Shown in pieces: positions 8,206-16,463 of a DNA stretch of 23,142 bases; position 1 is the stretch's first letter; the number at the start of each line of letters is the position of its first letter. This stretch comes from an uncultured Collinsella sp. GTDB lineage: Bacteria; Actinomycetota; Coriobacteriia; Coriobacteriales; Coriobacteriaceae. The notes beneath the pieces are model-generated. The model was not told where the DNA came from. It saw only the letters and a program-made list of their open reading frames with translations, and ran no database searches. The stretch spans positions 1 through 23,142 of the forward strand of contig CALHWR010000095.1 in NCBI GenBank assembly GCA_938036665.1. Reading direction: 5' to 3'. The translations under genes were made by a program, and so were the position numbers.

Positions 8206-8472
8206 ATGGATGTTGAGATCCATCCCAACGCTAAAAAGCACCTGACGGAAAAGCAGGTGCTTAGCGCTTGGCTTGCGGTTACTGAGTGCATTCGTCGCGA
8301 GTCGAAGGACGAGCCGCCGAGATGGCTTGCGATTGGATGGCTCCCAGACGGACGAAGCGTGGAGCTTGTCGCGGTCGAGCTTGTCCGTGGGTGGCTTATC
8401 ATTCATGCCTTGTCTCCAGTCCAGAAGAAATTTTGGCAGGAGATTGAACAGGCTCGGCAAAGGGGTCGATGA
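8206..8472 (+). CDS. Putative small toxin of a type II toxin-antitoxin pair (BrnT-like?)
   Basis: 88 residues from ATG 8206, which has a GGAGGAGA ribosome binding site; upstream in-frame ATGs lack one. The protein begins with VEIHPNAKKHLTEKQVLSAW and continues with strands rich in W, V and I (RWLAIGWLPDGRSVELVAVE, then WLIIHA), an alpha-beta-beta layout like the small RelE/BrnT-fold toxins. It is directly followed by, and overlaps (ATGA), a gene for a ribbon-helix-helix protein, the usual partner of BrnT-type toxins in the same toxin-first order. The toxin call rests mainly on this arrangement, and no catalytic residues can be named with confidence. Confidence 0.6.
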   Translation: MDVEIHPNAKKHLTEKQVLSAWLAVTECIRRESKDEPPRWLAIGWLPDGRSVELVAVELVRGWLIIHALSPVQKKFWQEIEQARQRGR

Positions 8473-8756
8473 TGGGCAAGACGTATACGGCCGCTAATGG
8501 TCAGGTTGTAACGGATGAAATGATTGACGCGTGGTGCGAGTCGTACGAGCGCGGAGAGTTTCCGGATGGCGAACACACCGTTGGTGGGATCGTGCATGGA
8601 CGGCCCCCACTCTCAGGTGAGGGGACGGCAACGCTGTCGGTCAAGATTCCTCTGGGAATGAAGGAGGCCATTCGTCGACGGGCGGCTGCCGAGGGGATGA
8701 CGCCAAGTGAGTTTGCCCGTGCGGCTCTGAGCGAAAAACTTCTTGCTGCCGGCTGA
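8469..8756 (+). CDS. Ribbon-helix-helix (CopG-like) antitoxin or regulator
   Basis: 95 residues. The C-terminal half (from about residue 54) reads ATLSVKIPLGMKEAIRRRAA and then GMTPSEFARAALSEKL, a classic ribbon-helix-helix pattern: a strand with alternating residues, a basic helix, then a TPSEFxR turn and second helix. The DNA-binding domain is at the C-terminus, which is less usual, and the N-terminal ~50 residues are presumably the toxin-binding part. The start ATG 8469 overlaps the preceding gene's stop; ATG 8472 is equally possible. Likely roles are neutralising the upstream protein and repressing the operon at 8166-8180. No terminator is visible before the tRNA-Phe promoter. Confidence 0.75.
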   Translation: MMGKTYTAANGQVVTDEMIDAWCESYERGEFPDGEHTVGGIVHGRPPLSGEGTATLSVKIPLGMKEAIRRRAAAEGMTPSEFARAALSEKLLAAG

Positions 8757-8819
8757 TGCCTCTGACGTGCCGATTTATAGAACCGAGGCTGTGCTCAAAA
8801 ACTTTTTTAAAATTCTCGG

Positions 8820-8847
8820 TTGACCGGAACGCGTCCTTGGTTATACT
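8820..8847 (+). promoter_or_regulatory. Promoter of tRNA-Phe
   Basis: TTGACC (8820-8825) and TATACT (8842-8847), separated by 16 bp, match the housekeeping sigma factor consensus well. The -10 box lies 32 bp before the mature tRNA. Confidence 0.75.
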
Positions 8848-8879
8848 AATCAAGCCTTGAAACAAGGCACACCTCAAAT

Positions 8880-8952
<73 letters not shown>

Positions 8953-8965
8953 CCTTGAATTGACT

Positions 8966-8995
8966 AGGACCTCTGCAAAGGGGTCCTTTTCTTTT
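8966..8995 (+). terminator. Terminator after tRNA-Phe
   Basis: AGGACC (8966-8971) pairs with GGTCCT (8982-8987), with extra pairing possible in the loop, and is followed by a run of T broken by one C. Confidence 0.75.
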
Positions 8996-9249
8996 ATGTA
9001 GGGTTCTGCGGAAAATGCGCCCCATTATTGAGCGATGGAACGGGACATGCTTTCCGGTGCCTGCCTCTGGCGCGCGTACACACCTCATCGCACCATCCCG
9101 AGCCCGCCTGTTCCCAGACATTCCTCCCACTTTCGCGTCACTTTACAGACCGTTCGGTTGCCTGTCCGCACACGCGGGTATACTCAAAACGATACTTATC
9201 CTATGCAATACGATGCGGGTTCGACCTGCATGATCCGAAGGGGGCAGTG
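8996..9249. other. Intergenic stretch with a weak promoter candidate
   Basis: About 250 bp without a supportable gene. The only candidate signal is TTGCCT (9158-9163) and TATACT (9179-9184), with a short 15-bp spacing, 66 bp before the GH5 start. Open frames here lack ribosome binding sites, and one is just the upstream extension of the GH5 frame. Confidence 0.4.
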
Positions 9250-10311
9250 ATGGAGGGGATACTCGGCGTTAATCTCTCTGGCTGGTTTATTCCCGAGCCT
9301 TGGGTGACCCCGTCGCTGTACGCGGCGACCGGTGCATCCAACGCGGCCGAGCTACAGGAGGCCATGGGTACCGCCGCCTATAACGAGCGCATGCGCCGCC
9401 ATTACGAGACGTTTGTGAGCGAGGACGATTTTCGCCGCATGGCGCAGATCGGTCTCAATGCCGTGCGTCTACCGGTGCCCTGGTATGCCTTTGGTTCGCA
9501 GGAGTCCGATGCGTCCTACATCTCGGTTGTCGACTACATTGATCGTGCAATTGAGTGGGCTGACAAGTACGACATCCGCGTGCTGCTCGATCTGGCAACC
9601 GTGCCCGGTGGCCAGGGCGATTCCAACGATTCGCCCACCACGCCGGAGGCTGTCGCCGAGTGGCATTCGTCCACCAACGGCCGTCACGTCGCACTCGACG
9701 TGCTCGAGCGCTTGGCCGATCGCTATGGCGAGGCCGAGAGCCTGCTGGGCATTGAGCTGCTGGACACGCCGCAGATGAGCGTTCGCAAGAGCCTCTTCAC
9801 CATGACGGATGGCATTCCGGCCCACTACCTGCGCAATTTCTATCGCGATGCCTACGAGCTCGTTCGTTCGTATATGCCCGAGGATAAGATCGTCGTCTTC
9901 TCGTCGTCGGGGCATCCCAGCGAGTGGAAGCATTTTATGCGCGGCGCCAAGTACAAGAACGTCTACATGGACCTTCACCTGTACCATTACCGTGACGAAT
10001 ATGCGCTCGACATCACGAGCCCCCGCGGGCTGACGACGGCGATTTCGCGCAACAAGCGCGAGCTCAAAGAGGCGATTTCGACTGGGTTCCCCGTGCTGGT
10101 GGGCGAATGGTCGGGTGCGGCGATCTTTGCCAACTCGTCGGTTACGCCCGAGGGCCGCAATGCCTACGAGCGCGTGTTTATCGCCAACCAGCTGGCTTCG
10201 TTTGCGCCGGCTGCTGGTTGGTTCTTCCAAACGTGGAAGACCGAGAAGCGCATTGCAGCATGGGACGCCCGCGCGGCGCTCGGTACGCTCGAGCGCGGCA
10301 TGATTGAATAG
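9250..10311 (+). CDS. GH5-family glycosidase homologue lacking the usual catalytic acid
   Basis: 353 residues from ATG 9250 (ribosome binding site AAGGGGG). The N-terminus GVNLSGWFIPEPWVTPSLY and the motifs NAVRLPVPW (R73), DLHLYHY (D241, H243), VGEWSG (nucleophile position E286) and WFFQTWKTE match exo-beta-1,3-glucanase-like members of GH5. The segment that normally reads GIELLNEP reads GIELLDTP here (D172-T173-P174), so the general acid/base glutamate and its preceding asparagine are both replaced. There is no signal peptide, so the protein is probably cytoplasmic. It may be inactive, may use another acid, or may bind a sugar as a sensor. It is followed 6 bp later by rsmI and likely shares its transcript. 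Confidence 0.85.
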   Translation: MEGILGVNLSGWFIPEPWVTPSLYAATGASNAAELQEAMGTAAYNERMRRHYETFVSEDDFRRMAQIGLNAVRLPVPWYAFGSQESDASYISVVDYIDRAIEWADKYDIRVLLDLATVPGGQGDSNDSPTTPEAVAEWHSSTNGRHVALDVLERLADRYGEAESLLGIELLDTPQMSVRKSLFTMTDGIPAHYLRNFYRDAYELVRSYMPEDKIVVFSSSGHPSEWKHFMRGAKYKNVYMDLHLYHYRDEYALDITSPRGLTTAISRNKRELKEAISTGFPVLVGEWSGAAIFANSSVTPEGRNAYERVFIANQLASFAPAAGWFFQTWKTEKRIAAWDARAALGTLERGMIE

Positions 10312-10317
10312 GTTGAT

Positions 10318-11196
10318 ATGACGCAAAACAGCGCCCATACGGGCAAACTCTATGTGGTCGGCACGCCCATCGGCAACCTAGGCGACCTGTCCCCGCGCGT
10401 TGGCGAGGCTTTTGCCGCCGCCGATGCCATTTGCTGCGAAGACACGCGTGTGACGTCAAAGCTGCTGATGCACCTGGGCATTTCCAAGCCGCTTGTCCGT
10501 TGCGACGAGAATGTGATCGCTAGCCGCGCTGCCGGCCTGGTCGACCGTCTGCTGGCGGGGGAGACCCTCGCCTTTGCCTCGGACGCCGGCATGCCGAGCG
10601 TGTCCGATCCCGGCCAGGCGCTGGTCGAGGCGGCGCGTGAGGCCGATGTGCCCGTCGAAGTTATTCCCGGGCCCTCTGCTTGCGTCACGGCGCTCGTTTC
10701 GTCCGGCATTCCCTGCGAGCATTTTTTCTTCGAGGGCTTTTTGGGCCGAAAGCACGGCGACCGTGTGCGCCGTTTGCAGCGCCTTGCCGTGGTGCCTGGC
10801 GCACTCATCTTCTACGAGTCTCCACATCGTATCGTGGCGACGCTCGAGGCCGTGGCGGAGGTCTTTCCCCAGCGTGAGGTCGCCGTCTGCCGCGAACTCA
10901 CCAAGCTGCACGAGGAGGTCTTGCGCGGGCCCGCTGACCAGCTTGCCGAGGAGCTGCGTGCTCGCGGCGAGGTAAAGGGCGAGATTGCGCTGGTCATCGC
11001 GCCGCCGAGCGAGGACGAGGAGGCCGGCATCGCGCCGGTTGGCGCTGCGGTAGCGGGTCCCGACGAGGCCCTGCGCGAGGATATCCGCACCGCGCTCGAG
11101 GAGGGGGAGCCCGCCTCTGCGGTGGCCAAGCGCCTGTCTCAGAAGTATTCGCGCCGCAAGCGCGATGTCTATGCCATGGTGCTCGATATGCAATAG
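10318..11196 (+). CDS. rsmI: 16S rRNA (cytidine-1402-2'-O)-methyltransferase RsmI
   Basis: 292 residues of the tetrapyrrole-methylase-fold family. LYVVGTPIGNLGDLSPR at the N-terminus and ICCEDTRVTSKLL are diagnostic of RsmI, and SDAGMPSVSDPG, IPGPSA and FEGFLGRK follow in the expected order. The enzyme uses S-adenosylmethionine to methylate the ribose of C1402 in the ribosomal decoding centre. The C-terminal part carries an acidic linker (SEDEEAG) and a basic helix near the end. The ribosome binding site is weak, and the gene lies 6 bp after the GH5-like gene, so its translation may be coupled. Length fits the family. Confidence 0.96.
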   Translation: MTQNSAHTGKLYVVGTPIGNLGDLSPRVGEAFAAADAICCEDTRVTSKLLMHLGISKPLVRCDENVIASRAAGLVDRLLAGETLAFASDAGMPSVSDPGQALVEAAREADVPVEVIPGPSACVTALVSSGIPCEHFFFEGFLGRKHGDRVRRLQRLAVVPGALIFYESPHRIVATLEAVAEVFPQREVAVCRELTKLHEEVLRGPADQLAEELRARGEVKGEIALVIAPPSEDEEAGIAPVGAAVAGPDEALREDIRTALEEGEPASAVAKRLSQKYSRRKRDVYAMVLDMQ

Positions 11197-11265
11197 ATGG
11201 AGGATATCCAGCCCTTGCGCTAGAATCATCCCCTGTATGCAACGTTTTTCTGGAGGACAAACCCC

Positions 11266-12867
11266 ATGGATCAAAGCAAGCCTTCGTTCTTTATCACGAC
11301 GCCCATCTACTACGTCAACGCCGATCCGCACCTGGGCACGGCTTATTCCACCATCATCGCCGACGTTCAGGCTCGCTATCGCCGCTCCGCCGGCTATAAC
11401 GTCAAGTTCCTGACCGGCATGGACGAGCACGGCGAGAAGGTCGCCGAGGCCGCAGCCAAGCATGGCATGACGCCGCAGGAGTGGACCGATAGCCAGGCCC
11501 CGCACTTCAAGGAGCTTTGGAGCAAGCTCGAGATTTCCAACGACGACTTCATCCGCACCACCGAGCCGCGCCAGCATCATGCCGTGCAGTATCTGTGGGA
11601 GCGCATGAAGGAGTCCGGTTACCTGTATAAGGGCAGCTACGACGGTTGGTATTGCGTGCCTGACGAGACCTACTTCACCGATACGCAGGTCCAGAAGGGC
11701 GACGAGGAGTACGGCAGCGTCGGCCAGCATCTATGCCCCGACTGCCACCGTCCGCTTGAGCGCGTGCAGGAGGAGTCCTACTTCTTTAAGCTTTCCGCCT
11801 TCCAGGACAAGCTTCTCAAGCTCTATGACGAGCACCCCGACTTTGTCGAGCCTGCGTTCCGCATGAACGAGGTACGTAGCTTTGTCGAGGGCGGCCTTAA
11901 CGACCTTTCCGTGAGCCGTACGAGCTTTGACTGGGGCATTCAGGTCCCGTTTGACGAGGGTCACGTGACCTACGTGTGGTTCGATGCGCTGCTCAACTAT
12001 ATGACTGCCGTCGGCTACGGTGTCGACACCGACGAGGCCCGTGCCGAGCTGGCCTATCGCTGGCCCGCGCAGTTCCATATTGTGGGTAAGGACATCATTC
12101 GCTTCCACTGCGTCATTTGGCCCGCCATGCTCATGGCCATCGGCGAGGCCCTGCCCGAGCACGTCTTTGCCCACGGCTTCCTGACCGTGCGCAATGCCGA
12201 GACCGGCAAGGCCGAGAAGATGTCCAAGAGCCGCGGCAACGCCATCGCTCCGCAGGATGTTATCGACATGCTGGGCGTCGAGGGCTACCGCTATTACTTT
12301 ATGACCGACGTGGTCCCCGGCACCGACGGCGCCATCAGTTTCGATCGCATGGAGCAGGTCTACAACGCCGATCTGGCCAACAGCTGGGGCAACCTCATTT
12401 CGCGCTCGCTCAACATGAGCGCAAAGTACTTTGACGGCTGCGCCCCGGCTAAACCGGCGTCTGCCGACGCGTTCGATAACCCGCTGGCAAAGATTGCCGA
12501 TGGCCTGGTCGACCGCTACATGGCCAAGATGGACGTGCTCGATTACGGCGGAGCCAAGGATGAGGTCATGGAGCTCATCCACGCCGCCAACCACTACATC
12601 GAGGACTCCGAGCCCTGGGCGCTTGCCAAGGACGAGGCCAAGGCTGACGAGCTGGCATTTGTGATCTACAACCTGCTCGAGGCCATCCGCATCGCCGCCC
12701 ACCTGCTGATGCCGCTCATGCCCCAGACTTCTGCCGAGGCTCTGCGCCGCCTGTCCTGTGAGGGCGAGGCCGCGAGCGACGACCTCAAGGGCATTTGCAC
12801 TTGGGGCCTGCTTGCTGGTGGTCAGCCCGTCGAGAAGGGCGATCCGCTGTTCCCGCGTCTGGCGTAG
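11266..12867 (+). CDS. metG: Methionyl-tRNA synthetase
   Basis: 533 residues charging tRNA-Met in the cytoplasm. The class I signatures are both present: HLGT (residues 22-25, the HIGH motif) after FFITTPIYYVNADP, and KMSKS (318-322). A knuckle region contains GWYCVPDETYF and CPDC, a partial set of zinc-type cysteines. The protein ends soon after the anticodon-binding domain, without the C-terminal tRNA-binding (dimerisation) domain of longer MetRS. A GGAGG ribosome binding site precedes the ATG. A possible -10 box (TAGAAT, 11221-11226) lies upstream, but no convincing -35 was found. A strong terminator follows. Confidence 0.98.
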   Translation: MDQSKPSFFITTPIYYVNADPHLGTAYSTIIADVQARYRRSAGYNVKFLTGMDEHGEKVAEAAAKHGMTPQEWTDSQAPHFKELWSKLEISNDDFIRTTEPRQHHAVQYLWERMKESGYLYKGSYDGWYCVPDETYFTDTQVQKGDEEYGSVGQHLCPDCHRPLERVQEESYFFKLSAFQDKLLKLYDEHPDFVEPAFRMNEVRSFVEGGLNDLSVSRTSFDWGIQVPFDEGHVTYVWFDALLNYMTAVGYGVDTDEARAELAYRWPAQFHIVGKDIIRFHCVIWPAMLMAIGEALPEHVFAHGFLTVRNAETGKAEKMSKSRGNAIAPQDVIDMLGVEGYRYYFMTDVVPGTDGAISFDRMEQVYNADLANSWGNLISRSLNMSAKYFDGCAPAKPASADAFDNPLAKIADGLVDRYMAKMDVLDYGGAKDEVMELIHAANHYIEDSEPWALAKDEAKADELAFVIYNLLEAIRIAAHLLMPLMPQTSAEALRRLSCEGEAASDDLKGICTWGLLAGGQPVEKGDPLFPRLA

Positions 12868-12910
12868 AGACCGCGCGAGCGCCATATCGGCAATTTGATG
12901 TTTAGATGTA

Positions 12911-12946
12911 AGGGCATGGCCGCAACGGTCCATGCCCTTTTGTTTC
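12911..12946 (+). terminator. Terminator after metG
   Basis: A perfect 9-bp stem, AGGGCATGG (12911-12919) with CCATGCCCT (12930-12938), has a 10-base loop and is followed by TTTTGTTT. Confidence 0.92.
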
Positions 12947-12977
12947 AAGACGCCGCCATCATGCTAAGGAGGCAACT

Positions 12978-13838
12978 ATGACAACTTCGCCTTTGGCAAA
13001 CCCCACGGCAACAAGGGAGCTGCTGGAGGAGTTTGGCCTTGCGACCAAGCATCGCCTGGGCCAGAACTTCCTGATCGACAACCATGTGATCGAGCGTATC
13101 TGCGAGCTTGCCGAGCTTGCAGGTGACGAGCGCGTACTCGAGGTGGGTCCGGGTTGCGGTACGTTGACACTTGCGTTGCTGCAGGAAGCGGCGTGCGTTA
13201 CGTCCATTGAGGCCGATCCCGAACTCGAACCGGTGCTCGATGCCCATGCCGCCGACTATGCCAACTTCCGCTTTATCATGGGCGACGCGCTTAAGGTGGG
13301 CCCGGAGCAGATTGAGCAGGCTGCAGGCGGTGAGCCGACGGTATTTGTCGCGAACCTGCCCTATAACGTGGCGGCGACGATCATCCTGCAGTTCTTCCAG
13401 ACGATGCCCGCGCTCAAGCGTGCCGTGGTCATGGTTCAAAAGGAGGTTGCCGATCGCATTGCCGCGGTGCCGGGTAACAAGACCTATGGCGGCTATACGG
13501 CAAAGCTCGGCCTGTATGCGCAGGTTACGGGTCGCTTTGAGGTGCTGCCACGTTGCTTTATGCCGGCACCGCACGTGGACTCGGCCGTCGTGCGTATCGA
13601 CCGTGTTGACGGCGTGGCGCCCGAAGGACTCGATCGCGAGTTTGTGGCCCGCGTGATTGATGCTGCATTTGCTCAGCGCCGCAAGACCATCCGCAATTCC
13701 ATGAGCGCCAACGGCTTTGCCAAGGACGTGCTCGACGCCGCCTTTGAGGCTTGCGGTATCGCACCCACCACGCGCGCCGAGACGCTCGGCGTCGCCGACT
13801 TTGTGTGCCTGGCTCGGGAGCTTTCCCATGACGCTTAA
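12978..13838 (+). CDS. rsmA: 16S rRNA dimethyladenosine transferase RsmA (KsgA)
   Basis: 286 residues. Family hallmarks are KHRLGQNFLID near the N-terminus, the SAM-binding motif EVGPGCGTLT (residues 55-64), the catalytic NLPYN (126-130), MVQKEVADRI, and PRCFMPAPHVDSAV in the C-terminal part. The enzyme dimethylates two adjacent adenosines in the 3' end loop of 16S rRNA during small-subunit maturation. A strong AAGGAGG site precedes the ATG. The last 11 bases overlap the TatD-family gene, indicating an operon of at least these two genes. Confidence 0.97.
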   Translation: MTTSPLANPTATRELLEEFGLATKHRLGQNFLIDNHVIERICELAELAGDERVLEVGPGCGTLTLALLQEAACVTSIEADPELEPVLDAHAADYANFRFIMGDALKVGPEQIEQAAGGEPTVFVANLPYNVAATIILQFFQTMPALKRAVVMVQKEVADRIAAVPGNKTYGGYTAKLGLYAQVTGRFEVLPRCFMPAPHVDSAVVRIDRVDGVAPEGLDREFVARVIDAAFAQRRKTIRNSMSANGFAKDVLDAAFEACGIAPTTRAETLGVADFVCLARELSHDA

Positions 13839-14745
13839 TGCCGAACGCGTGACGTTTACCAAGAAAAAGAAGACGGTTGCTTGTCCCGTGCCCTTGGCAC
13901 CGCTTGCCGACACGCATGCGCATCTGCTTTCGTTCTGGGGCAAGGATGTGCCCGAGACACTCGTGCGCGCCAAAGCCGCGGGCGTCGACCTGTTGGTGAC
14001 GATGCTCGACCCCATCGCCGACAAGCGCAGCGTGACGGACTATAGCGACTGGCTGACGCGCGAGATTCTGCCGATGCAGGATATCCCGCAGATCAAGTAT
14101 CTTGCCGGCGTGCATCCGTATGGCGCGCCGGATTATACCGATGACATTCACGCGCAGGTTGTTGCTGCGCTCGATGACCCTTTGTGCGCCGGTATCGGCG
14201 AGATCGGTCTGGACTACCACATGGATTACGACGACGACATCGCGCCGGCGCCCCACAGTGTGCAGATTGATTGCATGGCGTGTCAGCTCGAAGTTGCCGT
14301 GCGCCGCAATGTGCCGGTGGAGCTGCACCTGCGGCACGAGGACTCGGATGGGGAGCGCACCTCGCATATGGATGCGTACAACGTGCTGCGCGAGGTGGGT
14401 GTGCCCCAGGCCGGTTGCGTGCTGCACTGCTTTGGCGAGGACCGCGCCACGATGGAGCGCTTTGTGGAGCTGGGCTGCTATATCGCCTATGGTGGTGCGG
14501 CCACCTTTAAGCGCAACGAAGACGTGCGCGAGGCATTTGCGGCAACCCCACTCGATCGAATTTTGTTCGAGACGGATTGCCCGTATATGGCTCCGGAGCC
14601 CATCCGCGGTCTTGAATGCGAGCCCGCAATGATCTCCATTACGGCAAACGCGCTGGTTAACGACCGTGTCGATCGCACTGGTGAGGACGCCGAAACAATC
14701 GCGCATGCCGCTTGGGAAAATGCCTGCAAACTTTTTCAAAAATAG
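13828..14745 (+). CDS. TatD-family metal-dependent hydrolase
   Basis: 305 residues from ATG 13828; an upstream in-frame ATG at 13717 would lie deep inside rsmA. Metal-binding and family motifs are visible in order: DTHAH (28-32), GVHPYGA, GEIGLDYH, ELHLRHED, LHCFGED and ETDCPYMAP. TatD proteins are cytoplasmic metal-dependent deoxyribonucleases or phosphodiester hydrolases. A basic patch (TKKKKT) lies just before the first motif, and there is a 20-odd residue N-terminal extension relative to short family members. It overlaps rsmA; these two genes and metG commonly sit together in bacteria. The tRNA-Leu promoter begins immediately after the stop codon with no terminator between. Confidence 0.92.
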   Translation: MTLNAERVTFTKKKKTVACPVPLAPLADTHAHLLSFWGKDVPETLVRAKAAGVDLLVTMLDPIADKRSVTDYSDWLTREILPMQDIPQIKYLAGVHPYGAPDYTDDIHAQVVAALDDPLCAGIGEIGLDYHMDYDDDIAPAPHSVQIDCMACQLEVAVRRNVPVELHLRHEDSDGERTSHMDAYNVLREVGVPQAGCVLHCFGEDRATMERFVELGCYIAYGGAATFKRNEDVREAFAATPLDRILFETDCPYMAPEPIRGLECEPAMISITANALVNDRVDRTGEDAETIAHAAWENACKLFQK

Positions 14746-14748
14746 TTC

Positions 14749-14777
14749 TTGCGTTCGCGGTGGCGCTCCGTTATTCT
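14749..14777 (+). promoter_or_regulatory. Promoter of tRNA-Leu
   Basis: TTGCGT (14749-14754) and TATTCT (14772-14777), with an ideal 17-bp spacing, lie 12 bp before the tRNA. The -35 box starts just after the stop codon of the TatD-family gene. Confidence 0.7.
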
Positions 14778-14788
14778 AATTCCTGCAC

Positions 14789-14875
14789 GCGGGCGTGGCG
14801 GAATTGGCAGACGCGTACGGTTCAGGTCCGTATGGGGGCAACCCCATGAAGGTTCAAGTCCTTTCGCCCGCACCA
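14789..14875 (+). tRNA. tRNA-Leu (anticodon CAG)
   Basis: The acceptor stem GCGGGCG/CGCCCGC is perfectly paired. The anticodon arm TACGG-TTCAGGT-CCGTA gives anticodon CAG, a long variable arm (TGGGG/CCCCA) is present as in leucine tRNAs, and the 3' CCA is encoded. Confidence 0.97.
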
Positions 14876-14886
14876 TTGATTGAAAG

Positions 14887-14912
14887 AGCTCCCAGCAATG
14901 GGAGCTTTTTTG
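14887..14912 (+). terminator. Terminator after tRNA-Leu
   Basis: AGCTCCCA (14887-14894), a GCAA tetraloop and TGGGAGCT (14899-14906) form a perfect 8-bp hairpin followed by six T. Confidence 0.93.
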
Positions 14913-14974
14913 TTATGCACGATCTCCTTGGACGGGTATCCTAATGCCAACGTGTGCCTATCAGAGGAGAGACC

Positions 14975-15913
14975 ATGCTGTTTTCCGGTATCATCGCCGC
15001 CCTTACCAGCCTTTTGATTCCCATCATCATTCTGTTGCTGCTGCTCCCCAACGCCTGTTATGTCGTTGAACAGCAGCACGCCGTAATCATCGAGCGCTTG
15101 GGTAAGTTCAACCGTATCGTCAACGCGGGCTTCCACGTGAAGGTGCCCGTGATCGACCGCAAGGCCGCCACGGTGAGCCTGCGCACCATGAAAAACGGTT
15201 TTGGCATCGACGTTAAGACCCAGGACAACGTGACCATCGGTCTTGAGGTCTCCGCTCAGTACCACGTGAGCTACGACATGGGCGCCGGCCCGGCAGATTC
15301 GGGCATCTACAAGAGCTACTACATGCTGCAGGAGCCCGTCGACCAGATGCGCGACTTCATCACCGACGCCCTGCGCTCCTCCATTCCCGTCTACACACTC
15401 GATGAGGTCTTTGCCAAGAAGGATGACATCGCCAAGGATGTCAACGCTACCGTTTCCGAGCAGATGGCCGCCTACGGCTTCACCCTCGTGTCGACGCTCA
15501 TCACCAAGATCGCGCTGCCGACCGAGGTCGAGAACTCCATGAACGACATCAACGCTGCCCAGCGCAAGCGCGCTGCCGCGCAGGAGCTCGCCGAGGCCGA
15601 CCGCATCAAGCGCGTTACCGAGGCGACCGCCGAGGCCGAGGCAATGGAAAAGGCGGGCGAGGGCATCGCCAACCAGCGCAAGGCCATCGCACTGGGTATC
15701 AAAGATTCGCTCGAGATCATTCAGGAGACGGGTGTCGGCAATGACGAGGCCAACCAACTGTTCATGTTTACGCAGTGGTCTGAGATGATGACGGAGTTCG
15801 CTCGCACGGGTAAAACCTCGACGGTCGTGCTGCCGAGCGACTTTTCGCAGTCGGCCTCGATGTTCGAGCAGATGCTGGCCGCCGGCAAAGTTCAAAACGA
15901 TTCGAAGGAGTAG
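14975..15913 (+). CDS. SPFH/stomatin-like membrane protein
   Basis: 312 residues from ATG 14975 (GAGGAG site); a GTG at 14954 in frame is less likely. One N-terminal membrane segment (about residues 5-27) is followed by the SPFH (band 7) domain, with VVEQQHAVIIERLGKFNRIV, FHVKVPVIDRKA and SLRTMKNGFGIDVKTQDNV. A long charged, alanine-rich helix (around residues 185-245) is likely coiled coil. Such proteins form ring- or cage-like oligomers at membranes and are linked to membrane domains and protease control (HflK/C, QmcA and stomatin relatives). No NfeD-like partner gene lies next to it, so its specific job is open. rlmH follows 6 bp later. Confidence 0.92.
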   Translation: MLFSGIIAALTSLLIPIIILLLLLPNACYVVEQQHAVIIERLGKFNRIVNAGFHVKVPVIDRKAATVSLRTMKNGFGIDVKTQDNVTIGLEVSAQYHVSYDMGAGPADSGIYKSYYMLQEPVDQMRDFITDALRSSIPVYTLDEVFAKKDDIAKDVNATVSEQMAAYGFTLVSTLITKIALPTEVENSMNDINAAQRKRAAAQELAEADRIKRVTEATAEAEAMEKAGEGIANQRKAIALGIKDSLEIIQETGVGNDEANQLFMFTQWSEMMTEFARTGKTSTVVLPSDFSQSASMFEQMLAAGKVQNDSKE

Positions 15914-15919
15914 GCGCGC

Positions 15920-16390
15920 GTGAAATACACCGTCGTTTGCGTCGGTAAGCTCAAGGAGCGCTTTTGGAAGGACGCGTGCGCTGAGTACACCAAGCGCCTA
16001 GGTGCCTATGCCAAGGTGGATATCCGCGAGGTGGCCGATATCGACCCGGCTAAGGCGGGCGGCGTGGATGTCGCGCGCGACAAGGAGGGGGCGGCGATTC
16101 TTACAGCCTTGCCGCCTCGAGCACATGTGATCTTGCTGGCCATTGAGGGCAAAGAGCGCTCGAGCGAGGAACTTTCGGCGCGGCTCGATGATCTTATGCT
16201 ACGTGGTAACAGCGACATCGCCTTTGTAATTGGCGGATCGGACGGCGTGAGCGATGACGTGCGCGCACGAGCCGACGAGATGCTCAGCTTTGGACGTATT
16301 ACCTTGCCGCATAACTTGGCGCGCGTGGTGCTGCTGGAGCAGATCTACCGCGCCTGCAAGATTAGCCGCGGCGAGCCGTATCACAAATAG
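15920..16390 (+). CDS. rlmH: 23S rRNA (pseudouridine-1915-N3)-methyltransferase RlmH
   Basis: 156 residues, the normal family length, starting at GTG with an AAGGAG site 9 bases upstream. Diagnostic parts are KYTVVCVGKLKERFW at the N-terminus, FVIGGSDGVSDDV (SAM-binding SPOUT knot) and the C-terminal EQIYRACKISRGEPYHK. RlmH methylates pseudouridine 1915 in helix 69 of 23S rRNA as a homodimer. It is coupled closely to the SPFH gene. No clear terminator follows; a loose ACGAAA/TTTCGT pair (16400-16431) is seen in the gap before proC. Confidence 0.97.
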   Translation: MKYTVVCVGKLKERFWKDACAEYTKRLGAYAKVDIREVADIDPAKAGGVDVARDKEGAAILTALPPRAHVILLAIEGKERSSEELSARLDDLMLRGNSDIAFVIGGSDGVSDDVRARADEMLSFGRITLPHNLARVVLLEQIYRACKISRGEPYHK

Positions 16391-16463
16391 GTCAGCAATA
16401 CGAAACAATGGCGTGGGACAATAGCTTTCGTTTTGAGGAATGTGTCTGAAAGGACTATGTGAT

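Noticed and set aside
10456..14739. Several 350-420 codon minus-strand frames over rsmI, metG, rsmA and the TatD-family gene
   Set aside because: Each is antisense to a clearly identified gene and shows no family motif; they are composition artefacts.
16400..16431. ACGAAA and TTTCGT before proC as a second operator like that at 8166
   Set aside because: The arms are 19 bases apart rather than 3 and no ribbon-helix-helix gene is adjacent; probably chance.
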